Source: Caldifarciminota bacterium (GTDB lineage Bacteria; Hydrothermota; UBA3073; JACQXS01). From it: 38,015 nucleotides of DNA. Positions 15,225 through 23,607 of this stretch are shown piece after piece. Position 1 is the stretch's first letter. Every line of letters starts with the position of its first letter. Position numbers and translations under genes: made by a program. The notes under the pieces are model-generated. The model was not told the DNA's origin. It ran no database searches and was given only the letters and a program-made list of their open reading frames with translations. Location of the stretch: the NCBI GenBank assembly GCA_023129235.1, contig JAGMCN010000034.1, positions 1 through 38,015 of the forward strand. Direction: 5' to 3'.

Positions 15225-17391
15225 AGAATTAAGTTTCAGTGACTTCATAAGTGCTGTCCTGAGGAGAAGGCGGATAGCCATTACTTGTTTCCTAGGTGTA
15301 GTCATTGCCACAATTCTCTTTAACCAACTTTCTCCCAAAGTCTATGAGGCAGAAACAACTATTGTATTTGAGGAGACCAAGGAACCTATTCCCACATTTG
15401 ATTTCTCTCAAGCTATTTCCACGAAAAGTTTTATCCAGAATCAAATAGAGGAAATAAAAAGCAGGACCTTATCTGAAGAAGTAACAAGCACTTTATCAGA
15501 TGAAATCATCAAGACATTTAAGATTCCCAACAAGCTACCTAAAGGATTCACCAAAGAAGAACTCATTACCGCTAACATAAGAAAGAATATATCCGTTACT
15601 CCCACCAGGAACTCTGATGTTATACAGATTAAAGTTCGCTCTCGCAATCCATTATCTGCTACAGTGATTGCCAACGCAATAACCAGAGTTTTAAAAGAAA
15701 GATGCTTAAAGGTAAAGCGTGAGGAAGTTAGCAGTATGCGTGTCTTCATTGAAGGCCAGCTTGGACTTTTTGAAGACCAACTTCAGTCTGCGGAATTCAC
15801 TCTGAAAGAATTTAAAGAAAGGAATAGGGTTACCCTCCTGGACGATGAATCCAAAGAGATATTAAAGCGTATAACTGCGGCAGAGGTTTTATATAACCAA
15901 GCTTGTTCTGACCGCAAATCTGCAGAGCATCGTCTAAGCTATATTCAAAAGAGATTGGCAGAGCAAAAAAGCGTACTTGTTCCTTCTATAACTGAGGTTG
16001 CAACTCCATGGGCAAGGAAGCTGAAGCAAAAGCTGGTTGACCTGGAGGTTCAGTACACCACCCTTAAGATTCAGGATTATCCGGAAAGCCATCCTCAAGT
16101 TGTAAAGCTTAAGGACCAGATTGCTCAGACTAAGGAAACGCTTGAGACCAAGATGCTCAAGATAGTAAAGGGTGAGCGAATCATTGACCCTTTATCTGAG
16201 CTTCAGGATTTGTTGCAAGAGACTATATCACTGGAGATAAATCTTGAAACCTACAGGGCTAAAGAAAATGCCCTACATAAAACCGTAAATACCTATAACA
16301 AGAAGTTGCAATCACTTCCGGAGAAAGAGTACGAGTTATCCCAGTTAATAAGGGATAAGGAAGTAAGCGACAAGATATATGCTATGCTTTTGGAGAAGCA
16401 CGAGGAAGCTCGTATCACCGAAGCAGGCAAAGTGAGCAGTATTAGGGTAATAGACCCCGCTAAAACTCCTAAGTTTCCCATAAAGCCAAAAAAGAAACTG
16501 AATCTGGCAATAGGAGTGATAATAGGACTAATGCTTGGCATAGGATTGGTCGTATTCCTTGAATACCTGGATACCTCCATAAAGACGATTGAGGATGTGG
16601 AAAGAGATGTCAATCTCGTTGTATTAGGCTCAATTCCCATCATCAGAGAAAAAAGTAAACTTAAGGATGAGGCAAGTCCGATAACTTCTCATCTCGCTAC
16701 CAATTTACCATTAAAGTCCCATGCTATGGAAGCATACAGAAGTCTCCGCACAAACATACAATTTACAGACCCTGATAAGCCATTGAATGCAATTCTTTTC
16801 ACCAGTGCGGGACCGGGTGAAGGAAAGACACTAACAGTTAGCAATCTTGGTATAGTTCTTGCTCTCTCAGGAGTTAAGACACTGTTGATTGATTGTGATT
16901 TAAGGAGGCCAGTGCTACATAAGTTGTTTCAGGAAGATAAAGAGCCGGGTGTTGTTAATATATTGGCTGGTCAATCTGAAGTTAAATCCGTAATCCATAA
17001 GACTAAAATTGATAATCTGCATATTATAACTTGTGGTGCTATTCCCCCGAATCCAGCAGAGATGTTAGGCTCGCATAGAATGAAGGAACTTTTAAGTGAG
17101 CTAAAGAAGAAATTTGATATCATACTGGTGGATTCTCCACCAGTTATAGCTGTTACCGACCCTGTAGTTCTCAGCTCAGAGGTTGACGGAGTGGTTTTAG
17201 TTATTAAATCAGGTAGCACAAGCAGTGATGCGGCATTGAGGGCAAAATCACTATTAGAGAATGTAAATGCAAGGATTGTCGGTGCGGTATTGAACAATGT
17301 GTGGGTAGAGGGACTTTACGGAAGATACGGCTATTATCATCACTACCATCATTACTATACACAGGAAGGCGAGAAGAAGGGACGTAAATGA
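15196..17391 (+). CDS. Wzc-type tyrosine autokinase / chain-length determinant
   Basis: This inner-membrane protein of about 731 aa controls polysaccharide chain length and export. It has an N-terminal Wzz domain with its first membrane helix (about residues 25-45) and a long coiled-coil periplasmic region. A second helix (LNLAIGVIIGLMLGIGLVVF, about 435-455) is followed by a cytoplasmic BY-kinase domain. The kinase domain has Walker A SAGPGEGKT (about 537), Walker A' LLIDCDLRRP and Walker B IILVDSPP. The C-terminal tail is rich in tyrosine and histidine (GLYGRYGYYHHYHHYY), as expected for an autophosphorylated tail. The ORF track start is a TTG at 15190; the ATG at 15196 is preferred. It overlaps the SLBB gene. 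Confidence 0.92.
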   Translation: MPITGSQEIKELSFSDFISAVLRRRRIAITCFLGVVIATILFNQLSPKVYEAETTIVFEETKEPIPTFDFSQAISTKSFIQNQIEEIKSRTLSEEVTSTLSDEIIKTFKIPNKLPKGFTKEELITANIRKNISVTPTRNSDVIQIKVRSRNPLSATVIANAITRVLKERCLKVKREEVSSMRVFIEGQLGLFEDQLQSAEFTLKEFKERNRVTLLDDESKEILKRITAAEVLYNQACSDRKSAEHRLSYIQKRLAEQKSVLVPSITEVATPWARKLKQKLVDLEVQYTTLKIQDYPESHPQVVKLKDQIAQTKETLETKMLKIVKGERIIDPLSELQDLLQETISLEINLETYRAKENALHKTVNTYNKKLQSLPEKEYELSQLIRDKEVSDKIYAMLLEKHEEARITEAGKVSSIRVIDPAKTPKFPIKPKKKLNLAIGVIIGLMLGIGLVVFLEYLDTSIKTIEDVERDVNLVVLGSIPIIREKSKLKDEASPITSHLATNLPLKSHAMEAYRSLRTNIQFTDPDKPLNAILFTSAGPGEGKTLTVSNLGIVLALSGVKTLLIDCDLRRPVLHKLFQEDKEPGVVNILAGQSEVKSVIHKTKIDNLHIITCGAIPPNPAEMLGSHRMKELLSELKKKFDIILVDSPPVIAVTDPVVLSSEVDGVVLVIKSGSTSSDAALRAKSLLENVNARIVGAVLNNVWVEGLYGRYGYYHHYHHYYTQEGEKKGRK

Positions 17392-17712
17392 AATCTGTTT
17401 ATTAAATAGGTATATATCTGAATAACTTAGCTATCATACAGTAAATGGTTAACAAAGTCAAACAAGTGGTAAATGTATTTGCTGGAGATAAAGTAGAATA
17501 TCTTTCTATTGAGAAGTTTGATGCAATCTTAAGAGATAGATATATTTCTCCGTAAATCAAAGTTCCCATATATTTGACAGCTTTTTGGCCGGCAAACGAG
17601 AGAATATTAGGCATATGCTGAGGACTTTGCTCAATGACTCAATCATCCAATAAAGTGTTAACTAATAACCTGAAGGTCAAGGAAGAAGAATTAAAGAAAG
17701 CACTCTAATCGT
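17392..17712 (+). pseudogene. Gene-free stretch with degraded coding remnants
   Basis: No intact ORF fits. A 37-codon open stretch (about 17444-17554, reading KVEYLSIEKFDAILRDRYIS) and, in other frames, FLAGKRENIRHMLRTLLNDS and KVLTNNLKVKEEELKKAL look like pieces of one or two decayed genes broken by stops and frameshifts. I cannot name the family. The stretch sits between wzc and the methyltransferase gene and contains no obvious promoter or hairpin. Confidence 0.4.
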
Positions 17713-18504
17713 ATGAAGAAAATTATTTCAAGAAGTAATTCAACGAGAGTATTTGGAAAAGAATATGCCTTATCTTACGATTATTTTTATCAGGATAAAG
17801 ACTACGAAAAAGAATGCGATTTTATTGAGAGCATTTTCAAGAAGTTTTCAGGTAATGTAAAGACAATCCTGGATTTGGGATCTGGGACAGGTGGGCATGC
17901 CTTGATTTTAGCCAAGCGAGGTTATTATGTTATGGGAGTGGACCGTTCTAAAGAGATGCTTGAGATAGCCAAGAGTAAAGCGAAGAAAGAAAACCTTTCT
18001 ATAGAATTTATTCATGGGAATATAACTGATATTGATTTACATCAGAAATTTGACGCTATAATTTCTATGTTTGCGGTGATAAGCTATCAAACTACTAATT
18101 CTGCACTTGCAGGAGGTTGTAAAGTAGCAAGTAAGCATTTAGTCTCAGATGGATTATTTCTTTTTGACTGCTGGAATGGCTCTGCAGTTCTTACTGAAAA
18201 ACCAACTGTGCGTGTCAAGAAAGTAGAGTTAAAGGATAACAAAAAGATAATAAGGTTTACAGATCCTATTCTAAACACCATGAATCACACTGTAGAAACC
18301 CGATTCAAGATCTGGAAGATAGAGAACGATCATTTAATTGACGAGACCAACGAATCTCACTTTATGCGGTTTTTCTTCCCTCAAGAAATCAGGTACTTTC
18401 TTGAAATAGCAGGTTTTTCGGAAGTAGAATTTTGTCCTTTTCTTGAATTGGAAAAGACATTAACAGAACACGATTGGAATATGGCAGTAATAGCCAGGAG
18501 GTAA
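17713..18504 (+). CDS. SAM-dependent methyltransferase (class I)
   Basis: This 263-aa protein has a Rossmann-type methyltransferase fold. Motif I is ILDLGSGTGGHA (about residues 51-62), followed by the acidic VMGVDRSKEML (motif II), an IEFIHGNITDI segment and FDAIISMFAVISY (motif IV). It lacks a signal peptide, so it acts in the cytoplasm, probably on a nucleotide sugar or a lipid-linked sugar given its place in the locus. The substrate cannot be deduced. It is followed after four bases by the cupin gene, so the two are probably co-translated. The ATG has no strong ribosome site. Confidence 0.82.
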   Translation: MKKIISRSNSTRVFGKEYALSYDYFYQDKDYEKECDFIESIFKKFSGNVKTILDLGSGTGGHALILAKRGYYVMGVDRSKEMLEIAKSKAKKENLSIEFIHGNITDIDLHQKFDAIISMFAVISYQTTNSALAGGCKVASKHLVSDGLFLFDCWNGSAVLTEKPTVRVKKVELKDNKKIIRFTDPILNTMNHTVETRFKIWKIENDHLIDETNESHFMRFFFPQEIRYFLEIAGFSEVEFCPFLELEKTLTEHDWNMAVIARR

Positions 18505-18508
18505 TTTT

Positions 18509-18913
18509 ATGTCTATTGAATGGATAAAAGATGGAGAACAAGTATTAGCAGTAATTATTCCGTTTGATTATAATCCATCAAAAACAGAATTTATAACCCC
18601 GCTTGATTACAAACAACAACTTGGATTTATTGTGTATGAAAGTGGAGAATCTATCACACCACATCTTCATATTCCTATGAATAGAAATTTGATTGGAACA
18701 TCTGAAGTTCTTTTTATAAAATCAGGAAAGGTCAAAGTAGATTTATACACAAAAGATAAAAAATTAGTGGCAACGAGAACTTTAAATCAAGGTGATATAA
18801 TACTATTGGTTAGCGGTGGACACGGGTTTAGAATGCTGAAAGACACTATTATGTTGGAAGTAAAACAGGGTCCATATATTGGGGTAGAAGAAAAAGAGCG
18901 ATTTAATTCATGA
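18509..18913 (+). CDS. Cupin-fold protein (WxcM/FdtA-like)
   Basis: This 134-aa single cupin domain contains HLHIPMNRNLIGTSEVLFIKSGK (cupin motif 1-like) and GDIILLVSGGHGFRM (motif 2-like). Small cupins of this kind sit in O-antigen and exopolysaccharide clusters beside DegT aminotransferases. Relatives such as FdtA are sugar 3,4-ketoisomerases, whereas others have no known activity. An AGGAGG ribosome site precedes the ATG. The stop overlaps the aminotransferase start by four bases (ATGA). It may isomerise or bind the keto-sugar intermediate, but that is an inference. Confidence 0.72.
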   Translation: MSIEWIKDGEQVLAVIIPFDYNPSKTEFITPLDYKQQLGFIVYESGESITPHLHIPMNRNLIGTSEVLFIKSGKVKVDLYTKDKKLVATRTLNQGDIILLVSGGHGFRMLKDTIMLEVKQGPYIGVEEKERFNS

Positions 18914-20019
18914 TACAGGTAAATGAGCCGCTAATTGGTGAGAAAGAATTACAATATGTTACCGAATGTTTAAAGACTGGTTGGATCTCTTCTGCCGGTA
19001 AATTTATAAAAGAATTTGAAGAAAAGTGGGCAGCGTATTGTGGCATGAAATACGGTGTTGCTGTAAGCAATGGGACTACTGCTTTGCAAATTGCCATAGG
19101 ATGCCTTGATTTAGAGCCAGGTGATGAGGTTATAATGCCCACTTTCACTATTATATCTTGTGCCCTTGCGGTTATCTATAGTGGTGGCAAACCAGTCCTT
19201 GTAGATTCTGACCCAAGAACATGGACAATAGATGTTTCTCGGGTTGAGGACAAAGTTACCTCCAGAACCAGGGCGATTATGCCCGTGCATATCTATGGTC
19301 ATCCCTGCGATATGAAGCCAATTCAGGAATTGGCAGGGAAATATAAGCTGGTCATCATAGAAGATGCAGCTGAAGCCCACGGCGCAGAATATAAAGGTAG
19401 AAAATGTGGTGGGCTTGGAGATATTAGTTGTTTTTCTTTTTATGCGAACAAAATCATTACTACTGGGGAAGGTGGAATGGTACTTACAAATAATGAAGAA
19501 TATGATGAAAGGGCAAAGTCTTTAAGAAACCTGTGTTTCAGGAACGATAGACGCTTTTATCATACGGAATTGGGCAGTAATTTCAGGTTAACTAACCTTC
19601 AGGCAGCCATTGGGATTGCTCAACTTGAACGAATTGATGAACTTGTGGAAAAGAAAAGATGGATAGGACATAGTTATAATGAAAAATTGAAAGATATCCC
19701 TTGGCTGATTCTCCCTATTGAGGAATCTTGGGCAAAAAATGTTTACTGGATGTATGGGATTGTGTTGGATGAAAATATGGGGATGGATGCAAAAGGATTT
19801 GCGAGACGATTGCTTGAACATGGTGTGGATACACGGCCATTCTTTTTGGGGATGCATGAACAGCCTGTTTTCCATGAGATGGGGCTTTTTAGAGATGAGC
19901 ATTATCCAGTAACTGAGCAAATTGCACGACAGGGGCTTTACTTGCCATCTGGGCTTACACTAACAGAAGATCAGATAGACGAAATAGCCAAACGGATCAA
20001 AGAAATTTTAACGAAATGA
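18910..20019 (+). CDS. DegT/DnrJ/EryC1/StrS aminotransferase, perosamine-synthase-like
   Basis: This 369-aa PLP-dependent sugar aminotransferase has the N-terminus VNEPLIGEKELQYVTECL, TGWISSAGKFI, SNGTTALQIA and EDAAEAHGA. The catalytic lysine is in SFYANKIITTGEGG (about K181). The overall pattern, especially TGWISS and the internal layout, is closest to GDP-perosamine synthases (RfbE/PerA), which convert GDP-4-keto-6-deoxymannose to GDP-perosamine using glutamate. The substrate would come from Gmd at 32410. Other 4-amino-sugar synthases cannot be excluded. It is tightly coupled to both neighbours: it overlaps the cupin gene and the flippase gene by four bases each. Confidence 0.88.
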   Translation: MIQVNEPLIGEKELQYVTECLKTGWISSAGKFIKEFEEKWAAYCGMKYGVAVSNGTTALQIAIGCLDLEPGDEVIMPTFTIISCALAVIYSGGKPVLVDSDPRTWTIDVSRVEDKVTSRTRAIMPVHIYGHPCDMKPIQELAGKYKLVIIEDAAEAHGAEYKGRKCGGLGDISCFSFYANKIITTGEGGMVLTNNEEYDERAKSLRNLCFRNDRRFYHTELGSNFRLTNLQAAIGIAQLERIDELVEKKRWIGHSYNEKLKDIPWLILPIEESWAKNVYWMYGIVLDENMGMDAKGFARRLLEHGVDTRPFFLGMHEQPVFHEMGLFRDEHYPVTEQIARQGLYLPSGLTLTEDQIDEIAKRIKEILTK

Positions 20020-21467
20020 AATTAGAAGCTTCTGATATCAAGAAAAAAGCTATTAAATCTGTGAAATGGACAGCCCTTATGGAAATTGTCTCTCGTTCTA
20101 TCCAGCCTATTGTTGTACTAATTCTTGCTCGACTTTTAGCACCAGCAGAGTTTGGTGTTGTTGGTGTGGCAATGATAGTTATTGGACTTGCGCGGATATT
20201 TCAAGACTTTGGACTTGGGAAGACCTTAATCCAGCGAGAGACAGAGATAGATAAGTCAGCAAATATAATCTTCTGGACGAATTTGACGTTATCACTCTTT
20301 CTGTATTTTATACTTTTTATAACTGCACCTTTACTTTCTCAATTTTTCCACGAACCGAAGGTAATAGATGTAATTAGAGTTTTATGTTTACAGATTATTT
20401 TTTTCAGTCTTATATCAGTACATCAATCGTTATTTCAACGGAAATTTCAATTTAAACAACTCTTCCTTATTAGATTATTCTCAGCCATTGTCCCTGGTTG
20501 TGTATCAATTCCTCTGGCATTATCTGGTTATGGTGTATGGTCGTTAGTCTGGGGAACTCTTGCTGGTACTGCTGTTCAGGTTTTGCTTTTCTGGAGAAAT
20601 AGTCCCTGGCGACCTAAATTAAGTTTTGATTTTCAATTAGCAAGGCAATTATTAGGATTTAGTAGTTGGGTTGTCTTGGAAGCATTCTTGGGTTGGTTAA
20701 TTGTATGGGGAGATTCCATAGTTCTCGGTCATTTTCTGGGGGTGAAAGAACTCGGAGTATATCGTGTGGGAGTAACCTTTCTTACGCTTGTTTTTGGTAT
20801 CTTTTTTAGTCCTATATTGCCAGTTGTTTATTCGATTTTTTCTAGATTGCAATCTAATTTATCCGAATTGAAACAATTCTTTCTTAAAATAACTCAATTG
20901 ATAGCAGCAATTTCCTTGCCTATCGGTCTTGGGTTAGCTATATCAGCAAAGTCCATTGCATTAGTCATATTCGGTCGGATGTGGTTGGGAATTGAAATTG
21001 TTATTTTAATTTTGGCAATCTCCGAATCCGTAGCTTGGCTCGTAGCCCATAATCATGAGGCATATAGAGCTATTGGCAGACCAGATATAAACGTAAAACT
21101 TCTCATATTATCTGTTATTTGTTTTCTTCCTGCTTATATATTGGCTGCTCCTCATGGACTTTTTGTATTTTGTTTAGTAAAGTCCGGGGTTGTTATGCTT
21201 ACCATGTTTTTTCATCTTTTTGTAGCCAATAAAGTCTTGCACTTACCATTTACTTACTTATGGAAACTTATTCGGATACCCTTGGTTGCGGCAATACCAA
21301 TGGGATTCGCAATTTACGGTATTACTAATGTAATAAATACATATAGTTGGTTCAGCTTGATTTCAAGTATAATAAGTGGTGGTATTTTTTATCTATTAAC
21401 TCTCTGGATGATAAAGAAAGATTTTGTTAAATGGAGTTTCCGACAGCTGATGGAGATGGCAAGGTAA
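20016..21467 (+). CDS. Lipid-linked oligosaccharide flippase (Wzx, PST family)
   Basis: This 483-aa integral membrane protein has about 12-14 hydrophobic helices and belongs to the polysaccharide transporter family. The N-terminus (SVKWTALMEIVSRSIQPIVVLILARLL, then PAEFGVVGVAMIVIG and FGLGKTLIQRE) is typical of Wzx/RfbX/TuaB-like proteins. It would flip the undecaprenyl-linked repeat unit across the inner membrane. It overlaps the aminotransferase stop by four bases (ATGA) and is followed by the broken gmd gene. Confidence 0.9.
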   Translation: MKLEASDIKKKAIKSVKWTALMEIVSRSIQPIVVLILARLLAPAEFGVVGVAMIVIGLARIFQDFGLGKTLIQRETEIDKSANIIFWTNLTLSLFLYFILFITAPLLSQFFHEPKVIDVIRVLCLQIIFFSLISVHQSLFQRKFQFKQLFLIRLFSAIVPGCVSIPLALSGYGVWSLVWGTLAGTAVQVLLFWRNSPWRPKLSFDFQLARQLLGFSSWVVLEAFLGWLIVWGDSIVLGHFLGVKELGVYRVGVTFLTLVFGIFFSPILPVVYSIFSRLQSNLSELKQFFLKITQLIAAISLPIGLGLAISAKSIALVIFGRMWLGIEIVILILAISESVAWLVAHNHEAYRAIGRPDINVKLLILSVICFLPAYILAAPHGLFVFCLVKSGVVMLTMFFHLFVANKVLHLPFTYLWKLIRIPLVAAIPMGFAIYGITNVINTYSWFSLISSIISGGIFYLLTLWMIKKDFVKWSFRQLMEMAR

Positions 21468-21476
21468 ACATGGAAG

Positions 21477-22328
21477 ATAGGATAAGTATTAGGTTTAAGG
21501 AACTCTTGTTAATAAAGGAAATCTTTTAGAGTTGTCAAATGTAGTCAAGATAATAGAAAAAAGTGAACCTGACGAAATCTATAATTTATCTGCCTAAAGT
21601 TCTGTGAAATTATCTTTTAACCAACCGATAGAAACTCTCGAATTCAATATACTTAGTGTGGCAAATTTATTAGAAGGCATAAGAGTTGTCAATCCTAAAA
21701 TAAATTTTTATCAGGCGTCAACCAGTGAAATATTTGGCAAGGTAAAAAAAGAATTTTTACCCGTAAATGAAGACTCTCTATTTAATCCTGTAAGTACCTA
21801 TGGAATATCAAAAGCTACAGCTCACTGGATTACTAAAAACTATAGAGAAGCTTATGGTTTGTTTGCAGTTTGTGGAATCCTTTTTAACCACGAAACTACA
21901 CTTAGAGGTAAAATTTTTGTTACGAAAAAATCCTTAATAGTGCTATTAAAATTAGCAGAGGTTTGGCTGATAATTTGATACTGGGAAATTTGAAGGTTTA
22001 TAGAGATTGGGGATACGCCCCTGAGTATGTAAAGGCAATGTGGCTAATGTTACAACAGAATAAACCACGTGATTATATTATCTGCTCCGGAGAAGCTCAT
22101 AGTTTAGAAGAATTTACAAAGGAAGTATTTAAAAAACTAAATTTAGATTTCAAGAAATTTATAAAGATAGATAAGACCCTTTATAGACCTGTAGAATTAG
22201 AAATTATTTATGGGGACAACACAAAAGCAAAGGAACTTTTAGGATGGCAATATAATATGACTTTTGAACAGTTGATAGATACGCTTGTAAAAGACGAAAT
22301 TGAATACATGAACTGGAAGTTGCATTAA
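21477..22328 (+). pseudogene. Degraded GDP-mannose 4,6-dehydratase
   Basis: The reading can be followed as SNVVKIIEKSEPDEIYNLSA-stop-SSVKLSFNQPIETLEFN, then YQASTSEIFGK, YGISKATAHW, LFNHETTLRGKIFVTKK, a one-base frameshift, and ILNSAIKISRGLADNLILGNLKVYRDWGYAPEY to the natural end. The in-frame TAA (21595-21597) stands where the family has a Gln codon (AQSSV), so CAA to TAA is the likely change. The frameshift lies in an A6 run (21925-21930). The Rossmann N-terminus (about 50-60 residues, GxTGQDG) is missing. The ORF track entries 21604-21978 and 21963-22328 are its pieces. The intact gmd at 32410 is clearly diverged, so this is not a recent duplicate. Confidence 0.9.
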
Positions 22329-22331
22329 AAA

Positions 22332-23558
22332 ATGATTAAGGTCTTATTCACAACTCCTGTTCTTGAACATCCTGCGGCAGGAGGTCCTCAACTCCGTATT
22401 GAGAATTCTATTAAGGCGTTGAGTAAAGTTTCAGAATTGCATATCATATCAAGAGCACGTCTTGCTTCTATTGGTGGAATGGATGCACAAAGGTTTTACG
22501 AGAGCTATTGTAAAAAGTTTCTTTACGTTCCCTCTGCCAAGCGACTCTCAAACAATAGATATATGCGAAAGATTCAAAGAACATCAAGAGGATTTTTGAG
22601 TCAAGATTGCAAGTTCATTCTTCAATATGCCGCAAGACATTCCATTAATGTGATTTGGTTTGGGTATGGTAATATTTCATTTGATTTAATCTGCAAAATT
22701 AAAAAGAATCGGTATGATATCCAAGTTGTTTGTGATACCGATAGTGTTTGGTCCAGATTTATCTTGAGGGGACTGCCGTATGAGGAATCTCTCATCAGGA
22801 AACTCAAAATATACACAGCAGGAAAAAAGAAAGAAAGAGAAGAGCAAGTATTGGTAAATTTAGCGGATATTACAACAGCCGTTTCTGATATAGATGCACA
22901 ATATTATCGTTCTATTACAAACGTTCCAGAAAAGATTCAACTCTTTTCAAATGTTCTTGATATTAAGGAGTACAATAAAAAGCCAGAACCACCTAAAGAT
23001 ATAAAACGACCAGCGATATATCTTGCGGGAACATTTAGTCCGAAAAGTCCAATGGACAAAGCAGCTTGGTGGATTATTAAAGATGTGCTACCAATCCTTA
23101 AAAAAGCAATTCCCAACATACATTTTTATATCATAGGTAGGGGGTCGAATCACACTTTTTCTAACGTAAATGATCCGAATATTACTATTACGGGAAAATT
23201 GCCATCTGTACTTCCATATCTGTGTAATGTGGATGTATCGATTGTTCCACTGAGATTTGAATCAGGAACGCGGTTTAAAATCTTGGAGGCAGGTGCTTGT
23301 GATATACCTGTTATATCAACTACTTTGGGCGCTGAGGGGCTACCTGTTACCCATGGGAAAGATATATTGGTTGCGGATTCACCTGAGGAGTTTGCTAATT
23401 CTGTTATAAGGTTAATTCAGGATAAAAATCTATCTTCGCAATTGGCGGAGAATCTCCGTACTTTAGTTCGTTCAAAATTTAGCATCGAACATCTTGAGAT
23501 TGAGGCAGGGAACATTTTGGAGAAACTAAATTGCCACTATGACAAAGAATTTCTCTAA
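22332..23558 (+). CDS. Glycosyltransferase family 4
   Basis: This 408-aa GT-B fold enzyme starts IKVLFTTPVLEHPAAGGPQLRIENSI, carries the acceptor-domain segment VVCDTDSVWSRF and a linker, and has a donor domain with AGTFSPKSPMDKAAWW. The closing GTRFKILEAGACDIPVISTTLGAEGL is the classic E-x7-E-like region of retaining GT4 enzymes. It would add one sugar to the lipid-linked repeat unit in the cytoplasm; neither donor nor acceptor can be assigned. It starts three bases after the gmd remnant stop. The spacer holds no promoter, so it is probably transcribed from upstream. Confidence 0.88.
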   Translation: MIKVLFTTPVLEHPAAGGPQLRIENSIKALSKVSELHIISRARLASIGGMDAQRFYESYCKKFLYVPSAKRLSNNRYMRKIQRTSRGFLSQDCKFILQYAARHSINVIWFGYGNISFDLICKIKKNRYDIQVVCDTDSVWSRFILRGLPYEESLIRKLKIYTAGKKKEREEQVLVNLADITTAVSDIDAQYYRSITNVPEKIQLFSNVLDIKEYNKKPEPPKDIKRPAIYLAGTFSPKSPMDKAAWWIIKDVLPILKKAIPNIHFYIIGRGSNHTFSNVNDPNITITGKLPSVLPYLCNVDVSIVPLRFESGTRFKILEAGACDIPVISTTLGAEGLPVTHGKDILVADSPEEFANSVIRLIQDKNLSSQLAENLRTLVRSKFSIEHLEIEAGNILEKLNCHYDKEFL

Positions 23559-23607
23559 TTTTATTGCAAGCTGGAGTATTTGGTGTTTACAATATTAGGA
23601 GTTGCCA

